NCBI GenBank assembly: GCA_965243095.1
Contig: OZ251530.1
Span: 4,154,001 to 4,218,000 of the forward strand
Origin: VXYL01 sp965243095
GTDB lineage: Bacteria > Pseudomonadota > Gammaproteobacteria > Pseudomonadales > Azotimanducaceae
Direction of reading: 5' to 3'
DNA length: 64,000 nt
The translations under genes were made by a program, and so were the position numbers. Position 1 is the first letter of the stretch, and each line of letters starts with the position of its first letter. This document shows positions 28,453 to 37,255 of this stretch, piece by piece. The notes under the pieces are model-generated. The model ran no database searches and had not been told where the DNA came from. It was given only the letters and a program-made list of their open reading frames with translations.

Positions 28453-29735
28453 TTCAGCAGTCCGATCACATGTTCTTCGTGCATGCGCTGCTCGATCTGC
28501 GACTTGCCGCCATTGCCCCACCGCGCCGGCATCATGCGCTTGTCGCGATCAAGGCGGCGAACGCCGATGTGCGCGAGTTGGAGTCCCACGCTCGCGGCGA
28601 CCGCCGACAGCCCTTTGTGGGTCTCCACGTCGATGCCCCGCAGCGTGGAACTGCCGACAACGACGATGGCGGCCTTGCCAGGTTTCAGCACGCGACACAT
28701 TTCAGCAAGCACCCCGGACATCTCGCCGAAGTACCGCCTTAGCGCCGCCGCCTTGTGCTTGTCCACCGTGCTCAGCCGATGGATCGTGCTCTCGCACTGC
28801 GCGGGCAGGGCCGTCCATTCGCGCTTCGCCTTGGCATCGTGCCCAAGGCAGTGGGCGCGAATGTTGGTGAGTTCCTCAATCTTCCAGCCGAACCACACCA
28901 GCGAGAACTTGTGCGCCCGCATGTAGTCGATGGCGTTGTTCGCGTAGGGGGGCGACGTCACCACGAGGTCCACGCTCTCGGCCGGCAAGCCGGTGTTCTC
29001 CGCACTGCGAGCGAGGATTCGCCCCTCCCCAGCGAAGTCCGGCTGGCCGCCGGACGCCAGCACGATCTTCAGCCGCTTGGCGAACTCGTCGAAGGCGCAG
29101 ATGGGCTTCTTGTCCGGCACCCGGTGGGGTCGCGTGTGGGCCAGATCGCGGGCCAATGAGACGCCGCCGGATTTGGCGATGATGGTGGACGAGAGCACCA
29201 TGTGGAGGAATTGCCGCGTCCCTGCCGGCGCACAGGAATCGATGGCCTCCAGCAGCGCGACGAGCTCCAGCTGCGTTGTGGGCCGGAACCAGTAATCCAC
29301 GAAACTCCGGGTCTTGCCGCTGAAGCGCTCGGACAGCGCGTCTTCCAGCCGAAGGCGCTCCAACGCGCAACTGCGCCTCGCTTGGCTCACCACCGCGCCG
29401 CCAAGGCGCAGCGTAGGCACCGGGCTGATTTGCGAGAGCTTGGCCTCGGCGATCAAACGCGCCAAGGGGTCAATGTCGCAGCCCATTGCGTTGCGGCGCA
29501 AGCGCACGGCCTCGAGAATCGTCGTGCCGGAGCCGAACATGGGATCGAACACCACCTCGCCCGGCTTGCTGAGCCGTTCGATGAAGTAACCCGGCAACTG
29601 CGGCGGGAACTTGGCGGGAAAGGGATGCCACCCGTGCGTCGAGTGGCGCCCGTCGCTGCCGTGGAAATCCAGATCCGCGCAAAGCTGCTCGCGCAGCGTC
29701 GCGGGTGAAAGCGGATTCGTGGTTGGGTTAATCAT
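28449..29735 (-). CDS. Site-specific DNA methyltransferase (N4/N6 amino type)
   Basis: Protein of 428 residues with SAM-binding motif I DPMFGSGTT early and catalytic motif IV TSPPYANN in the middle, the signature of amino-group (N4-cytosine or N6-adenine) DNA methylases. HGWHPFPAKFPPQLP near the start is common in this family. Start at 29735 is chosen; ATG at 29753 is possible. The reading frame stays open upstream into a clpB fragment. No intact restriction enzyme is adjacent, so it is an orphan methylase or the survivor of a broken system. Confidence 0.8.
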   Translation of the reverse strand: MINPTTNPLSPATLREQLCADLDFHGSDGRHSTHGWHPFPAKFPPQLPGYFIERLSKPGEVVFDPMFGSGTTILEAVRLRRNAMGCDIDPLARLIAEAKLSQISPVPTLRLGGAVVSQARRSCALERLRLEDALSERFSGKTRSFVDYWFRPTTQLELVALLEAIDSCAPAGTRQFLHMVLSSTIIAKSGGVSLARDLAHTRPHRVPDKKPICAFDEFAKRLKIVLASGGQPDFAGEGRILARSAENTGLPAESVDLVVTSPPYANNAIDYMRAHKFSLVWFGWKIEELTNIRAHCLGHDAKAKREWTALPAQCESTIHRLSTVDKHKAAALRRYFGEMSGVLAEMCRVLKPGKAAIVVVGSSTLRGIDVETHKGLSAVAASVGLQLAHIGVRRLDRDKRMMPARWGNGGKSQIEQRMHEEHVIGLLK

Positions 29736-29807
29736 GCCGCTATGATGGCGCATTCGCGGCGCGGTTGGAACCGCGATTTCACCGGGTTTGCGGGCGGGTC
29801 CTGCTCG

Positions 29808-29993
29808 TAAGCGCCCGGCGCCAAAACCGGCGTCGCGCAGGGCGTCTTGCGCGGGGCCACTGGCCTCGCCCATCGCCGCCAACGCCAATTCCGAGGAAAC
29901 GAAGCTGTCGCCCCGCTGGTGCGACGCCCGGTCGGCCAGATTCAAGACGCGGGCGAGTTGCGGCGAGGAGGCAACCTCGCCGGTGGGCTTGCG
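29808..29993 (-). pseudogene. clpB fragment (partial duplication)
   Basis: About 185 bases closely match 27724-27908 inside clpB and translate to its residues 73-133 (KPTGEVASSPQLARVLNL and so on) with scattered substitutions. It is in the same strand and in frame with the following methyltransferase, so a chimeric ORF of 525 codons exists, but the methylase has its own start. It marks a recombination scar or a former second clpB. Confidence 0.8.
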
Positions 29994-30065
29994 ATGCGCT
30001 GCATCACATCGCAATTGCGGGCGCACGGTTCAGCAGAGCCACCATCGCACGGCGGCGTTGGCGCC

Positions 30066-30593
30066 TCACTCCTCCACTTGCGGCTTGCGGTGACACTCCA
30101 GATAGGGTGCTGTCTGGCTGCCGCACCCCCCGTAACGCAGCGTTCCGTCCGCCTCGTAGACCGTTAGCGTCAGGGCGATGGGTTGGCCCGAGCGATGTTG
30201 CAGCACGACAGGCTTTCCGTCCGCCGTTTCTCCGGCGAAGAACGGGCTGTCCGCCGGGCCTATCCGCGCTTGAAGCTTCACCGCAGCGTCCACGAAGTGC
30301 GTGTGGGCGTAGGTTCCGTCCTGCCGGTGCTCCACCTCTATCCGACACGGCTTGCCCGTGAAGCGAGCGTTCGTCCACCAGTTGCCCGGGTTTTCCGTCA
30401 CGACCTCGCCCGAGTACGTGCCCGCCCGGATCTCGCCGATCGTACCCGTCTGGCTATCGGTCGCGGCGCGATGCCGCTCCCGGGTCCAGCAGTCGAAACC
30501 TTGGGGCATGCAGCCACTGGCCAACAACACGCCGGCGACCAGCGCCAAGGCAATCGCCCGCCGATGTCTGTGGAACGAGGCACCGCCACCCAT
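30066..30593 (-). CDS. Predicted lipoprotein of unknown function
   Basis: Protein of 175 residues. A basic start (HRHRRA) precedes a hydrophobic core ALALVAGVLLASGC with a lipobox ending at the Cys to be lipidated, so export to the envelope is likely. The mature part has two or three beta-rich segments and several Cys, and no recognised domain. It diverges from the DUF2779 gene across about 200 bases. Confidence 0.65.
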   Translation of the reverse strand: MGGGASFHRHRRAIALALVAGVLLASGCMPQGFDCWTRERHRAATDSQTGTIGEIRAGTYSGEVVTENPGNWWTNARFTGKPCRIEVEHRQDGTYAHTHFVDAAVKLQARIGPADSPFFAGETADGKPVVLQHRSGQPIALTLTVYEADGTLRYGGCGSQTAPYLECHRKPQVEE

Positions 30594-30791
30594 AACGAAA
30601 CCACCATGAACTTCCCCGACTGGACGTACGACCGGATCCAAGTGGCGGAGTTCCCCGTCCGCGCTCACGTCGCGCTTGACAATGGCCCGCCAGCCCGTCC
30701 TAATGTCGCCGAGTCCGCCTCATGAGGACGGACAGAAAAGTGAGGCTGGAGGTCATCTGTTCATCAGCGAATACCAACGCAAGGATCGGAA

Positions 30792-32288
30792 GTGGAAAGA
30801 TCAACACAACCCCGCCTCTCCAAATCCACTTTCCTAGCCGGCGATCAGTGCCACCTGCGCCTGTGGCGCGACTTCCGCGCCCGCCATCTGGCCGCGCCGG
30901 TCGACGAGTCGCTGCAGCTCGTCTTCGACACCGGCCACGAGGTGGGCGAGATCGCCTGTCGGCGGTATCCCGGTGGGCATTTGGTCGCCCACGACCATCA
31001 GCACGTCGAGGAGGCGCTGGAAGAGACGCGGCGCGTCCTTGACGCCGGCGCGGCGCCGGCGCTTTTCGAGGCGGCGTTCGAGCACGAGCATGTGCTGGTT
31101 CGGCCCGACGTGCTGGAGCGGCTGCCGGGCGGGGGTTGGCGGTTGATCGAGGTGAAATCCACCACCAAACCCAAGCCCGTTCATGTGCTGGACGTTGCCG
31201 TTCAGCTTTGGGTGTTGCGCGGCGTTGGGCTGGATGTGCGGGATGCTGGCGTGCTCACCCTGAACCGGGATTACGTCTACGATGGCGCGCGCTTGGATGT
31301 CGATGCGCTGTTCACGCTGCATCCCGTTTTGGACGAGGCGTCGGCGCTGCTCGATGGCATCGGTGCGCGAGCGCGGGAAATGCGCGCCGTGCTCGCGCGG
31401 GCCGAAGCGCCCGCCATCCTTCCCGGCCGTCATTGCTTCGAACCCTACCCGTGCGCCTACTACGGCCATTGCACCCGCGACATCCCGCGGCCGGAACACG
31501 GCATCGCGGAACTGCCTTGGCTGAGCGTTCCCCGCCGCGCCCAGTTGGAAGAGGCCGGCATTGACGAAATCAAGGACATCCCGGAGGACTTCCCGCTCAG
31601 CCGGTTGCAGAAGGTGGTGCGCAAAGTGGTGCGGCGAGGGCGCGTTCTGGTGCATGGCCCGCTGGACAAGGCGCTGGCCGGCATCAAGCCGCCGGTGCGC
31701 CACTTGGACTTCGAGACCTTCGCCCCGGCCATCCCGCGCTTGGCCGGCGCGCGGCCGTACCAAGCCATCCCCTTCCTGTTCTCCGTGCATACTGAACAAG
31801 GCGGCGGAGTGCCCACTCATGCGGACTACCTGCACGAAGGCGAAGACGACCCCCGCCCGGCCCTCGTCGAGCGCCTGCTGGACGCCGTTGGGCGGGAAGG
31901 TTCCATCTGCATGTACACGCGCTACGAGCGGTGGGTCTTGCGGGAGTTGGCGGCGGCGGTTCCGCAGCGGGCGGATGCGCTGGCCGCCGTGCAGGCGCGG
32001 CTGTTCGACTTGTCGCCGGTGGTGCGCAACAACTGCTACCACCCGGAGTTCCGCGGCTCCTTCTCCATCAAAGCCGTGCTGCCGGCCCTCGTGCCCGGCC
32101 TCGGCTACGACGACATGGCGATAGCCGACGGCAGGGCGGCCGCCGCCTTCTACCAACGCGCCATCGCCAACGACAACGCGGCGGAGCGACAACAAATTTT
32201 CGCCGACCTCCGCGCCTACTGCGAGCGCGACACCTTGGCGATGGTGGAGCTGCACAAGGCGTTGGCGGAACTGGTCGGCGCAACTTGA
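30792..32288 (+). CDS. DUF2779 protein: Cas4-like nuclease fused to DEDD-type domain
   Basis: Protein of 498 residues. The N-terminal half resembles Cas4/RecB nucleases: a Cys in AGDQCHLRLW, catalytic RPDVLER and WRLIEVKSTT, and a Cys cluster HCFEPYPCAYYGHC that could ligate an Fe-S cluster. The C-terminal half is DUF2779, with HLDFETFAPA as a DEDD exonuclease-like first motif and CERDTLAM as a later one. Start GTG at 30792. It faces a broken copy of the AAA gene; a decayed 3' copy of itself lies at 32615. Likely nucleic-acid processing; partner and substrate unknown. Confidence 0.78.
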   Translation: MERSTQPRLSKSTFLAGDQCHLRLWRDFRARHLAAPVDESLQLVFDTGHEVGEIACRRYPGGHLVAHDHQHVEEALEETRRVLDAGAAPALFEAAFEHEHVLVRPDVLERLPGGGWRLIEVKSTTKPKPVHVLDVAVQLWVLRGVGLDVRDAGVLTLNRDYVYDGARLDVDALFTLHPVLDEASALLDGIGARAREMRAVLARAEAPAILPGRHCFEPYPCAYYGHCTRDIPRPEHGIAELPWLSVPRRAQLEEAGIDEIKDIPEDFPLSRLQKVVRKVVRRGRVLVHGPLDKALAGIKPPVRHLDFETFAPAIPRLAGARPYQAIPFLFSVHTEQGGGVPTHADYLHEGEDDPRPALVERLLDAVGREGSICMYTRYERWVLRELAAAVPQRADALAAVQARLFDLSPVVRNNCYHPEFRGSFSIKAVLPALVPGLGYDDMAIADGRAAAAFYQRAIANDNAAERQQIFADLRAYCERDTLAMVELHKALAELVGAT

Positions 32289-32340
32289 CGGAGTGCGCGG
32301 CGCTTGTCGGTTGTGCCGACTTGCTGGCCGCCACCACATG

Positions 32341-32537
32341 GGCAAACGGATGCCGCGCAGCTTGTCGGCGAGAGCATCTAGGTAGTCGGGGGCAGGCCAG
32401 TCCTGCGGACGAAGACCGAGCATCGCTTGGTGCTTGTCTAGCCAACTTACCAGCAGATCCAAGCGACTGCGTGGAATCTCCCTCACCATGTTGCCTAACC
32501 AATTGAATGTCAGGCGTTTTTCGTAGGCGGTCAACAT
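32341..32537 (-). pseudogene. 5' fragment of double-AAA ATPase gene
   Basis: Encodes MLTAYEKRLTFNWLGNMVRE and continues to ADKLRGIRLP, matching residues 1 to about 60 of the intact protein at 35989. The homology extends upstream through the leader to about 32610 (shared atggtgcgtcaaaat). All ATPase motifs are missing. Remnant of a tandem duplication. Confidence 0.82.
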
Positions 32538-32614
32538 CGCGTTGTCCCTGATGTGGCTAACCATGCGACTACTGTAGGGGCATGGTGCGTCAAAATAGGT
32601 TGTAGATGGCAAAC

Positions 32615-32850
32615 CATCCGCACTCGCTCAAGGGCGTGTTGCCAGCCCTATGCCGGGCCTCGGCTACGACGACATGGCGACTGCCGAGGGCCGAGCAGCC
32701 TCCGCCATCTACCGGTGCGCCCTCGCCAACGACGGCGCGGCGAAGCGTCAACAAACCGTCGCCAACCTCCGCGCCTACTGCCAACGCTACACCTTGGCGA
32801 TGGTGGAATTGCGCGAGGCGTTGGGCGCACTGGCGCAGTCGGCCGCGTGA
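32615..32850 (+). pseudogene. 3' fragment of DUF2779 gene
   Basis: Decayed copy of the last 75 codons of the 30792 gene: LKGVLPAL, then after a frameshift PGLGYDDMATAEGRAAS, and LRAYCQRYTLAMVEL up to a stop near the same relative point. The 5' 85 percent is absent. Belongs to the same duplication as the AAA fragment at 32341. Confidence 0.82.
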
Positions 32851-32911
32851 CCGATTGCCGGATCGCCATCACACCGACGCGGTTCCACCGCTTGCGGACG
32901 TTGTCGCCCAG

Positions 32912-33406
32912 CTAAATCTCTTGTTCTCTCGCCAACGACCGGATCTCCGATACGAGCCGCGCCGACAGGCGGTAGCCGATATTCGACAGGTCATCCAGAA
33001 TTGGCGTGACGGCAGCGATTTCGCCCATGGCTTTCGCAACCAGTAGCACACCTGCCACGCCAACTATCGAAGCGTCCTGTCGACGTGCGGCCTTTCTGCC
33101 TTTTGCGTCGTCGATGAGAAGGAATTGAGGATGCGTCCGCGTGGCAAGCACGATTGCCTCCGCCTCGCCTTGGCCGAGGAAAGGAGTGAGCTCGGCGACT
33201 GCGCTCTTTGGAATGGCTGGTTGCTCCGATATCCAACCCGATTTGACAGAATCTCCGAGCACTGCGGCGCCCGGACGCCCGGACGTCAAGGCCAGTTCGT
33301 CAAGGACGGCGGAGGGAATAAGCACTTCACCGTAGAGACGCCGAAGCAGATCAAGTTGGCCAATTCGGGCCAAGGCGATCAGGGGCCCCGCGTCTGCCAC
33401 GATCAT
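32912..33406 (-). CDS. DUF3368 PIN-like toxin
   Basis: Protein of 164 residues with the DUF3368 PIN-like pattern: VADAGPLIALARIG at the start, VLDELAL, GEAEAIVLA and LLIDDAKGRKAA for the later acids. Predicted ribonuclease toxin. Its ATG overlaps the TGA of the upstream antitoxin gene (ATGA), the classical coupled TA layout. Confidence 0.83.
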   Translation of the reverse strand: MIVADAGPLIALARIGQLDLLRRLYGEVLIPSAVLDELALTSGRPGAAVLGDSVKSGWISEQPAIPKSAVAELTPFLGQGEAEAIVLATRTHPQFLLIDDAKGRKAARRQDASIVGVAGVLLVAKAMGEIAAVTPILDDLSNIGYRLSARLVSEIRSLAREQEI

Positions 33407-33744
33407 TGGCGCGGCCGGGCGGTGGCCATCTCTTCACCGAGTTCCTCTGGCGGGTAGTCCACCACGACGACGCCGGCGGCGCCCGCCAACGACATGAAGT
33501 CCTCCGTGGAGACGGCGGCGAGCTTGGCCGCTTGCGCGAGGGTGAGGTGGTGCCTCTCGAACAGGCGCAACGCCAGCGTGCGCTGCACTCCGAGCTCCAA
33601 GAGTTTTTCGTCGAAGGGCACCGCCAGAATGGTCGGACGCCCGCGCTTGGTGATGAGCGAAAGCTGCCCCTGCTCCGCATCCCTGATGAGCTTGCCGGAG
33701 TGCTGGCGGAGGTCACGCACGCTGAAGACATTGACGGGTTCCAT
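33403..33744 (-). CDS. Antitoxin with Phd-like start and UPF0175 end
   Basis: Protein of 113 residues. The first half resembles Phd/YefM (VFSVRDLRQHSGKLIRDAEQ, LSLITKRGRPTILAVPFDE); the second half is UPF0175 (LALRLFERHHLTLAQAAKLA, MSLAGAAGVVVVDYPPEEL). UPF0175 proteins commonly pair with DUF3368 toxins, as here. Likely binds the toxin and represses its own operon. Confidence 0.8.
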   Translation of the reverse strand: MEPVNVFSVRDLRQHSGKLIRDAEQGQLSLITKRGRPTILAVPFDEKLLELGVQRTLALRLFERHHLTLAQAAKLAAVSTEDFMSLAGAAGVVVVDYPPEELGEEMATARPRQ

Positions 33745-33910
33745 GAGCCTAGGCTACGCCTCGTGATTGCGGTTGTGCCCGCAAAGCGTAGCACAACCTT
33801 CCCGCGTGTGCGGCTTGTGCCCGACACCCGCAGCCGGCCCCGCCAGGCCGCCAAGGGTCACACTGAAGGCAGCGCCCGCCACGCGGTTCACGACTTGCCG
33901 ACACAGCCGA

Positions 33911-35989
33911 TCAGAACCCCAGCTTCCCCGCTACGCCCGGCTTTGCCGCGCACTCCTCGCCCAACATTCGCACCAAGGCTTGCACATCGTTCAAGCAGCC
34001 GAGCACCTCGGCGCGGTGGCGCACCACGGCGAAGTCTGCCGGGGTCAACTGCGCTAGACGCGCAAGGCCCTCCGGCGGGGCGGCGTCGAAGTAGCCGCGG
34101 AAGGCGCGCGCCGCTTGGGCGTCGTTCAGGTAGCCGAGGGCGATCTTGAACGTGAAGCGTCGCAGCGTGGCGGCGTCCAGGCGTTCGCCGAAGTTGGTGG
34201 TGCAGGCGAAGGGCAGCGGGTGGCTCTCCATCCAGGTGAGCATCTCGTTCACCTGGCTCACTTCCCACGAGCGCCGCGCGAAGCGCCGGTCGCCCAGCAG
34301 CGAGTCGGCCTCGTCGAACACGAGGAAGGCTTGCGTGTCCCGGGCTTCTTGGAAGGCGGCGCGGATGAGTTTCTCGGTGTCGCCCACCCACTTGGAAATG
34401 AGGTCCGAGGCACGCTTCAGCACCACTTCCAGCCCCAGGCGTTCACCTACATAGCGTGCGAAGGCGCTCTTGCCGGATCCAGGCGGGCCTTGCAGGCACA
34501 GCGAGAACCGGCGTTCGCCGCTGGCGACTAGACGATCGGCCAACCCCGCGAGGTCCGCGTCCGCGTTCATCATGCCGAGGTCGAACTCCGGCGGCGGCTT
34601 CTGCGCGGGTTTGTCTCCGTGCAGCAAGCGGGCTAGGCTGCGCACGCCCACGCGCACGGCGTCGAGGTCGCCGCCGGCCAGCCGCGCCGCCTTGGTGGCG
34701 CCGGCGGCCACGGCCGGCGGAATGTCGAAGTCCAACGCGAGGCCGCGGGCGTCTTCGGCGTCCGCCGCGATGCCGTGTTCGCCCAAGTGGCGCTGCCAAA
34801 CGCGGGCGCGGGTCTTGGGCGGCGGCTGGCGCAGTTCGACGGCCACCATCATGCGCCGCAGAATGGTCTCGCAGGTGTGCCCCGCGCCGTTGGTGGTCCA
34901 CAGCGTCGGCGTGGGGGCCTTCTCCAGCAGGCGGTTCAGGTACACCTTGGATTCGCCCCGGGCGCGGCGTCCGCCGCCGAACAGGGAGGCCAGCGAGCTG
35001 GCGACGGAATCGCCCAGCAGGTCCTCCATCTCGTCGAACAGCACGATGGCTTGGCGGCCCGGCACGTTGGCGACGCCGCCCACCAAGCGCTGCGCGAGGC
35101 GCAGTTCCTGCATGCGCTCGTGGCGGCTCGGCTCGTCGCCGTCCTCGTCCGCCTCGCCGACTTGGAAGAGCGTCGCCTCCAAGCGGCTCGCCAGCACCTT
35201 GCAGAACTCCGTCTTGCCCGTGCCCGGCGGGCCGTACACGAGGATGTGAACGCCGCGTTCGCCGCCCGCCAGCGCGCCATGCAACACCTTCTCGGCGTGA
35301 TCGCGCGTTTCGGCGACGTGATCGAAGTCCTCCCAGCCGAGGTCGCTCGGTTGCGCCTCGTCCAGCAACATTCCGCGCACGTCGGTTTCCGCGCCAAGCG
35401 CGGGTTTGTGAACCAGCCGCTGCAGCCGGTCGATCGGCTCCACCTCGCCGTCGTTGTTCACCAGCACCAGGCCGAACCGCACCAACGGCGCATGCGCCGA
35501 CAGGCGTTTGCCAACGGTCTGATCCGAGACGCCGAGAATGGTCGGCAACACGGCGCACTTCACGCGGGATAGGGAGCTGCTGTCCAGCACGTCGATGAGC
35601 GAGTCGAAGAACGGCTGGCTCTGCCGCCGAACCAGAAGCTCCAGTATCGCAACGTCCGTTTGCGAGGTGCCGACGGCGCGGCCCAGCGCGCGCAGCCGCC
35701 GGGCGGTGCGGTCCAACCGAGCGCGGGCGTGCGCCGACTTCCGCTCCCGCACAACCCGCGCAAACCGAGCCCACTGGCCCGCCGGCACCGCCCTGCGGCC
35801 GCGCAGCTTGTCGGCGAGCGTGTCCAGGTAGTCGGGCGTCGGCCAGTCCTTCGCGCCGAGACCAAGCGCCGACTGGTGCTCGTCCAGCCAGCTCACCAGA
35901 TCCGACGCCTCGGAGCGGCGGCGCCTCAGCCCCCGCACCATGTTGCCTAACCAGTTGAATGCAAGGCGTTTTTCGTAGGCGGTCAACAT
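33911..35989 (-). CDS. Double AAA+ ATPase (Cdc48/SpoVK-like)
   Basis: Protein of 692 residues. A helical, basic N-terminal region with a possible winged-helix part is followed by two AAA modules: VYGPPGTGKTEF with IVLFDEMEDLL, and QGPPGSGKSAF with AFLVFDEADSLLGD and a typical WVGDTEKLIRAAF pore segment. Start at 35989 is chosen because the sequence from there is shared with the duplicated fragment, while upstream codons differ. A remodeller that threads proteins is the general role; its genomic link to DUF2779 and a TA pair hints at defence. Substrate unknown. Confidence 0.8.
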   Translation of the reverse strand: MLTAYEKRLAFNWLGNMVRGLRRRRSEASDLVSWLDEHQSALGLGAKDWPTPDYLDTLADKLRGRRAVPAGQWARFARVVRERKSAHARARLDRTARRLRALGRAVGTSQTDVAILELLVRRQSQPFFDSLIDVLDSSSLSRVKCAVLPTILGVSDQTVGKRLSAHAPLVRFGLVLVNNDGEVEPIDRLQRLVHKPALGAETDVRGMLLDEAQPSDLGWEDFDHVAETRDHAEKVLHGALAGGERGVHILVYGPPGTGKTEFCKVLASRLEATLFQVGEADEDGDEPSRHERMQELRLAQRLVGGVANVPGRQAIVLFDEMEDLLGDSVASSLASLFGGGRRARGESKVYLNRLLEKAPTPTLWTTNGAGHTCETILRRMMVAVELRQPPPKTRARVWQRHLGEHGIAADAEDARGLALDFDIPPAVAAGATKAARLAGGDLDAVRVGVRSLARLLHGDKPAQKPPPEFDLGMMNADADLAGLADRLVASGERRFSLCLQGPPGSGKSAFARYVGERLGLEVVLKRASDLISKWVGDTEKLIRAAFQEARDTQAFLVFDEADSLLGDRRFARRSWEVSQVNEMLTWMESHPLPFACTTNFGERLDAATLRRFTFKIALGYLNDAQAARAFRGYFDAAPPEGLARLAQLTPADFAVVRHRAEVLGCLNDVQALVRMLGEECAAKPGVAGKLGF

Positions 35990-36267
35990 CGCGTTGTCCC
36001 CGTGTGGTTGAAGATGCGCGTACTTTAGCAACATGGTGCGTCAAAATCGGTCGTAGATTGCGGCCATTGTGGAAGACCGTGGGAAACGCTACTCGGTTCG
36101 TTCGGGAGAACGGCCTCGCGCAGTGCCGGCGGCGGTTCCGAGGCTAGGGCAAGGGGCGGCAAGGGGACATCTCTGCTTTGCGTTGACACCCACGATCCAA
36201 GACTTGCGTTTGGCGGCGCACCGTGGCAGTCTCCCGTGTTCTGGCAGTTGGCGGCAGCGCAAAAGCG

Positions 36268-37251
36268 ATGAGGGAGGCGGGGCGAACGGCGCGGGGTGTG
36301 CTCGCGTTGGCGGCGTTTGCGTGGCTCGGCGGCGAGGCCGGCGCCTACGAAGGCGACATCCATCAGCAGTTGACGTTTCTCGCGGCGCAGCAGTACAACC
36401 GTTGCGTGGAGGAGATGCATCTGCCGCGCCTGACGCCGTTGCAGATGCGCTACGTGGCCAAGGCCAACGCCAACCGCGCCGATCGCTCGTGGTGGCGGCG
36501 CATCTTCCGCTGGAACTACTACGACCGCAGCGAGCAATCCCCGCGGCGCGTGCTGTGGCTGTTCGAGACGCGCATCCACGACACCTACGAGGACACGCTG
36601 CGGCGGCTTGCGAACGCCCGCGACCTCAGCCGCCGCTTCACCAATCTGGGGCGCATCGTCAACCACCTGCAGGACGCCACCACGCCGGAGCATGTGGTGC
36701 CGATTTTCGTCACCCGTTTCTGGCGTTTCAGCTTTTCCGATCGCTTTAGCTCGTATCGCGTGGACGAAGACGCGGTGCGGAATTCGCTCGGCGACGATTG
36801 CGCCGCGGTGCGCGGTTCCGACGGCACCTTCGAGCGGCTGCTCGTGGAGACCGCCAACCGCACCCTCGCCTCCATCGAAACGCCCATCGGCGACTTGCCG
36901 GCCACTTGGGAGATGTTCTGGGAACTTGACAAGGACGCCGACGACTTCGGCAAGTACGGCGAGGCCGGCAACAACTTCGGGCGCCGCGCCACGTTCCCCT
37001 GCGCCGAGGAAACTGCGGAAGCCCGCGACCAGGCCGAAGCCGAAGGCCGGGTTCCCGGCGAGTGCGTAATGCAGGAGAACGACCCGCGCTACGCCGAGTA
37101 CGCCGCGGCGCGCCATGTGGACGCCGTGCGCGCCACCATGACCGCGGTGGCGATCATGCAGGAGCGGCTGCAACCGGCGCTGGTGCGGCTGCGGCCTCCA
37201 GAGGATTGGCCCTCGTTCCAGCAACCCGCCATCGTCGCCGACCACCGCTGA
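36268..37251 (+). CDS. Secreted helical protein, phospholipase C/P1-nuclease-like
   Basis: Protein of 327 residues with a signal peptide (basic REAGRTARG, hydrophobic VLALAAFAWLGG, small residues before YEGD). Histidines in GDIHQQL, IHDTYED and GRIVNHLQDATTPEHVVPIF are spaced as in zinc-dependent phospholipase C and S1/P1 nuclease folds (HxxD and H..PEH). Exported hydrolase is the inference; weak without a structural search. The upstream GTG at 36223 gives a longer, less convincing leader. Confidence 0.6.
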   Translation: MREAGRTARGVLALAAFAWLGGEAGAYEGDIHQQLTFLAAQQYNRCVEEMHLPRLTPLQMRYVAKANANRADRSWWRRIFRWNYYDRSEQSPRRVLWLFETRIHDTYEDTLRRLANARDLSRRFTNLGRIVNHLQDATTPEHVVPIFVTRFWRFSFSDRFSSYRVDEDAVRNSLGDDCAAVRGSDGTFERLLVETANRTLASIETPIGDLPATWEMFWELDKDADDFGKYGEAGNNFGRRATFPCAEETAEARDQAEAEGRVPGECVMQENDPRYAEYAAARHVDAVRATMTAVAIMQERLQPALVRLRPPEDWPSFQQPAIVADHR

Positions 37252-37255
37252 CGCC

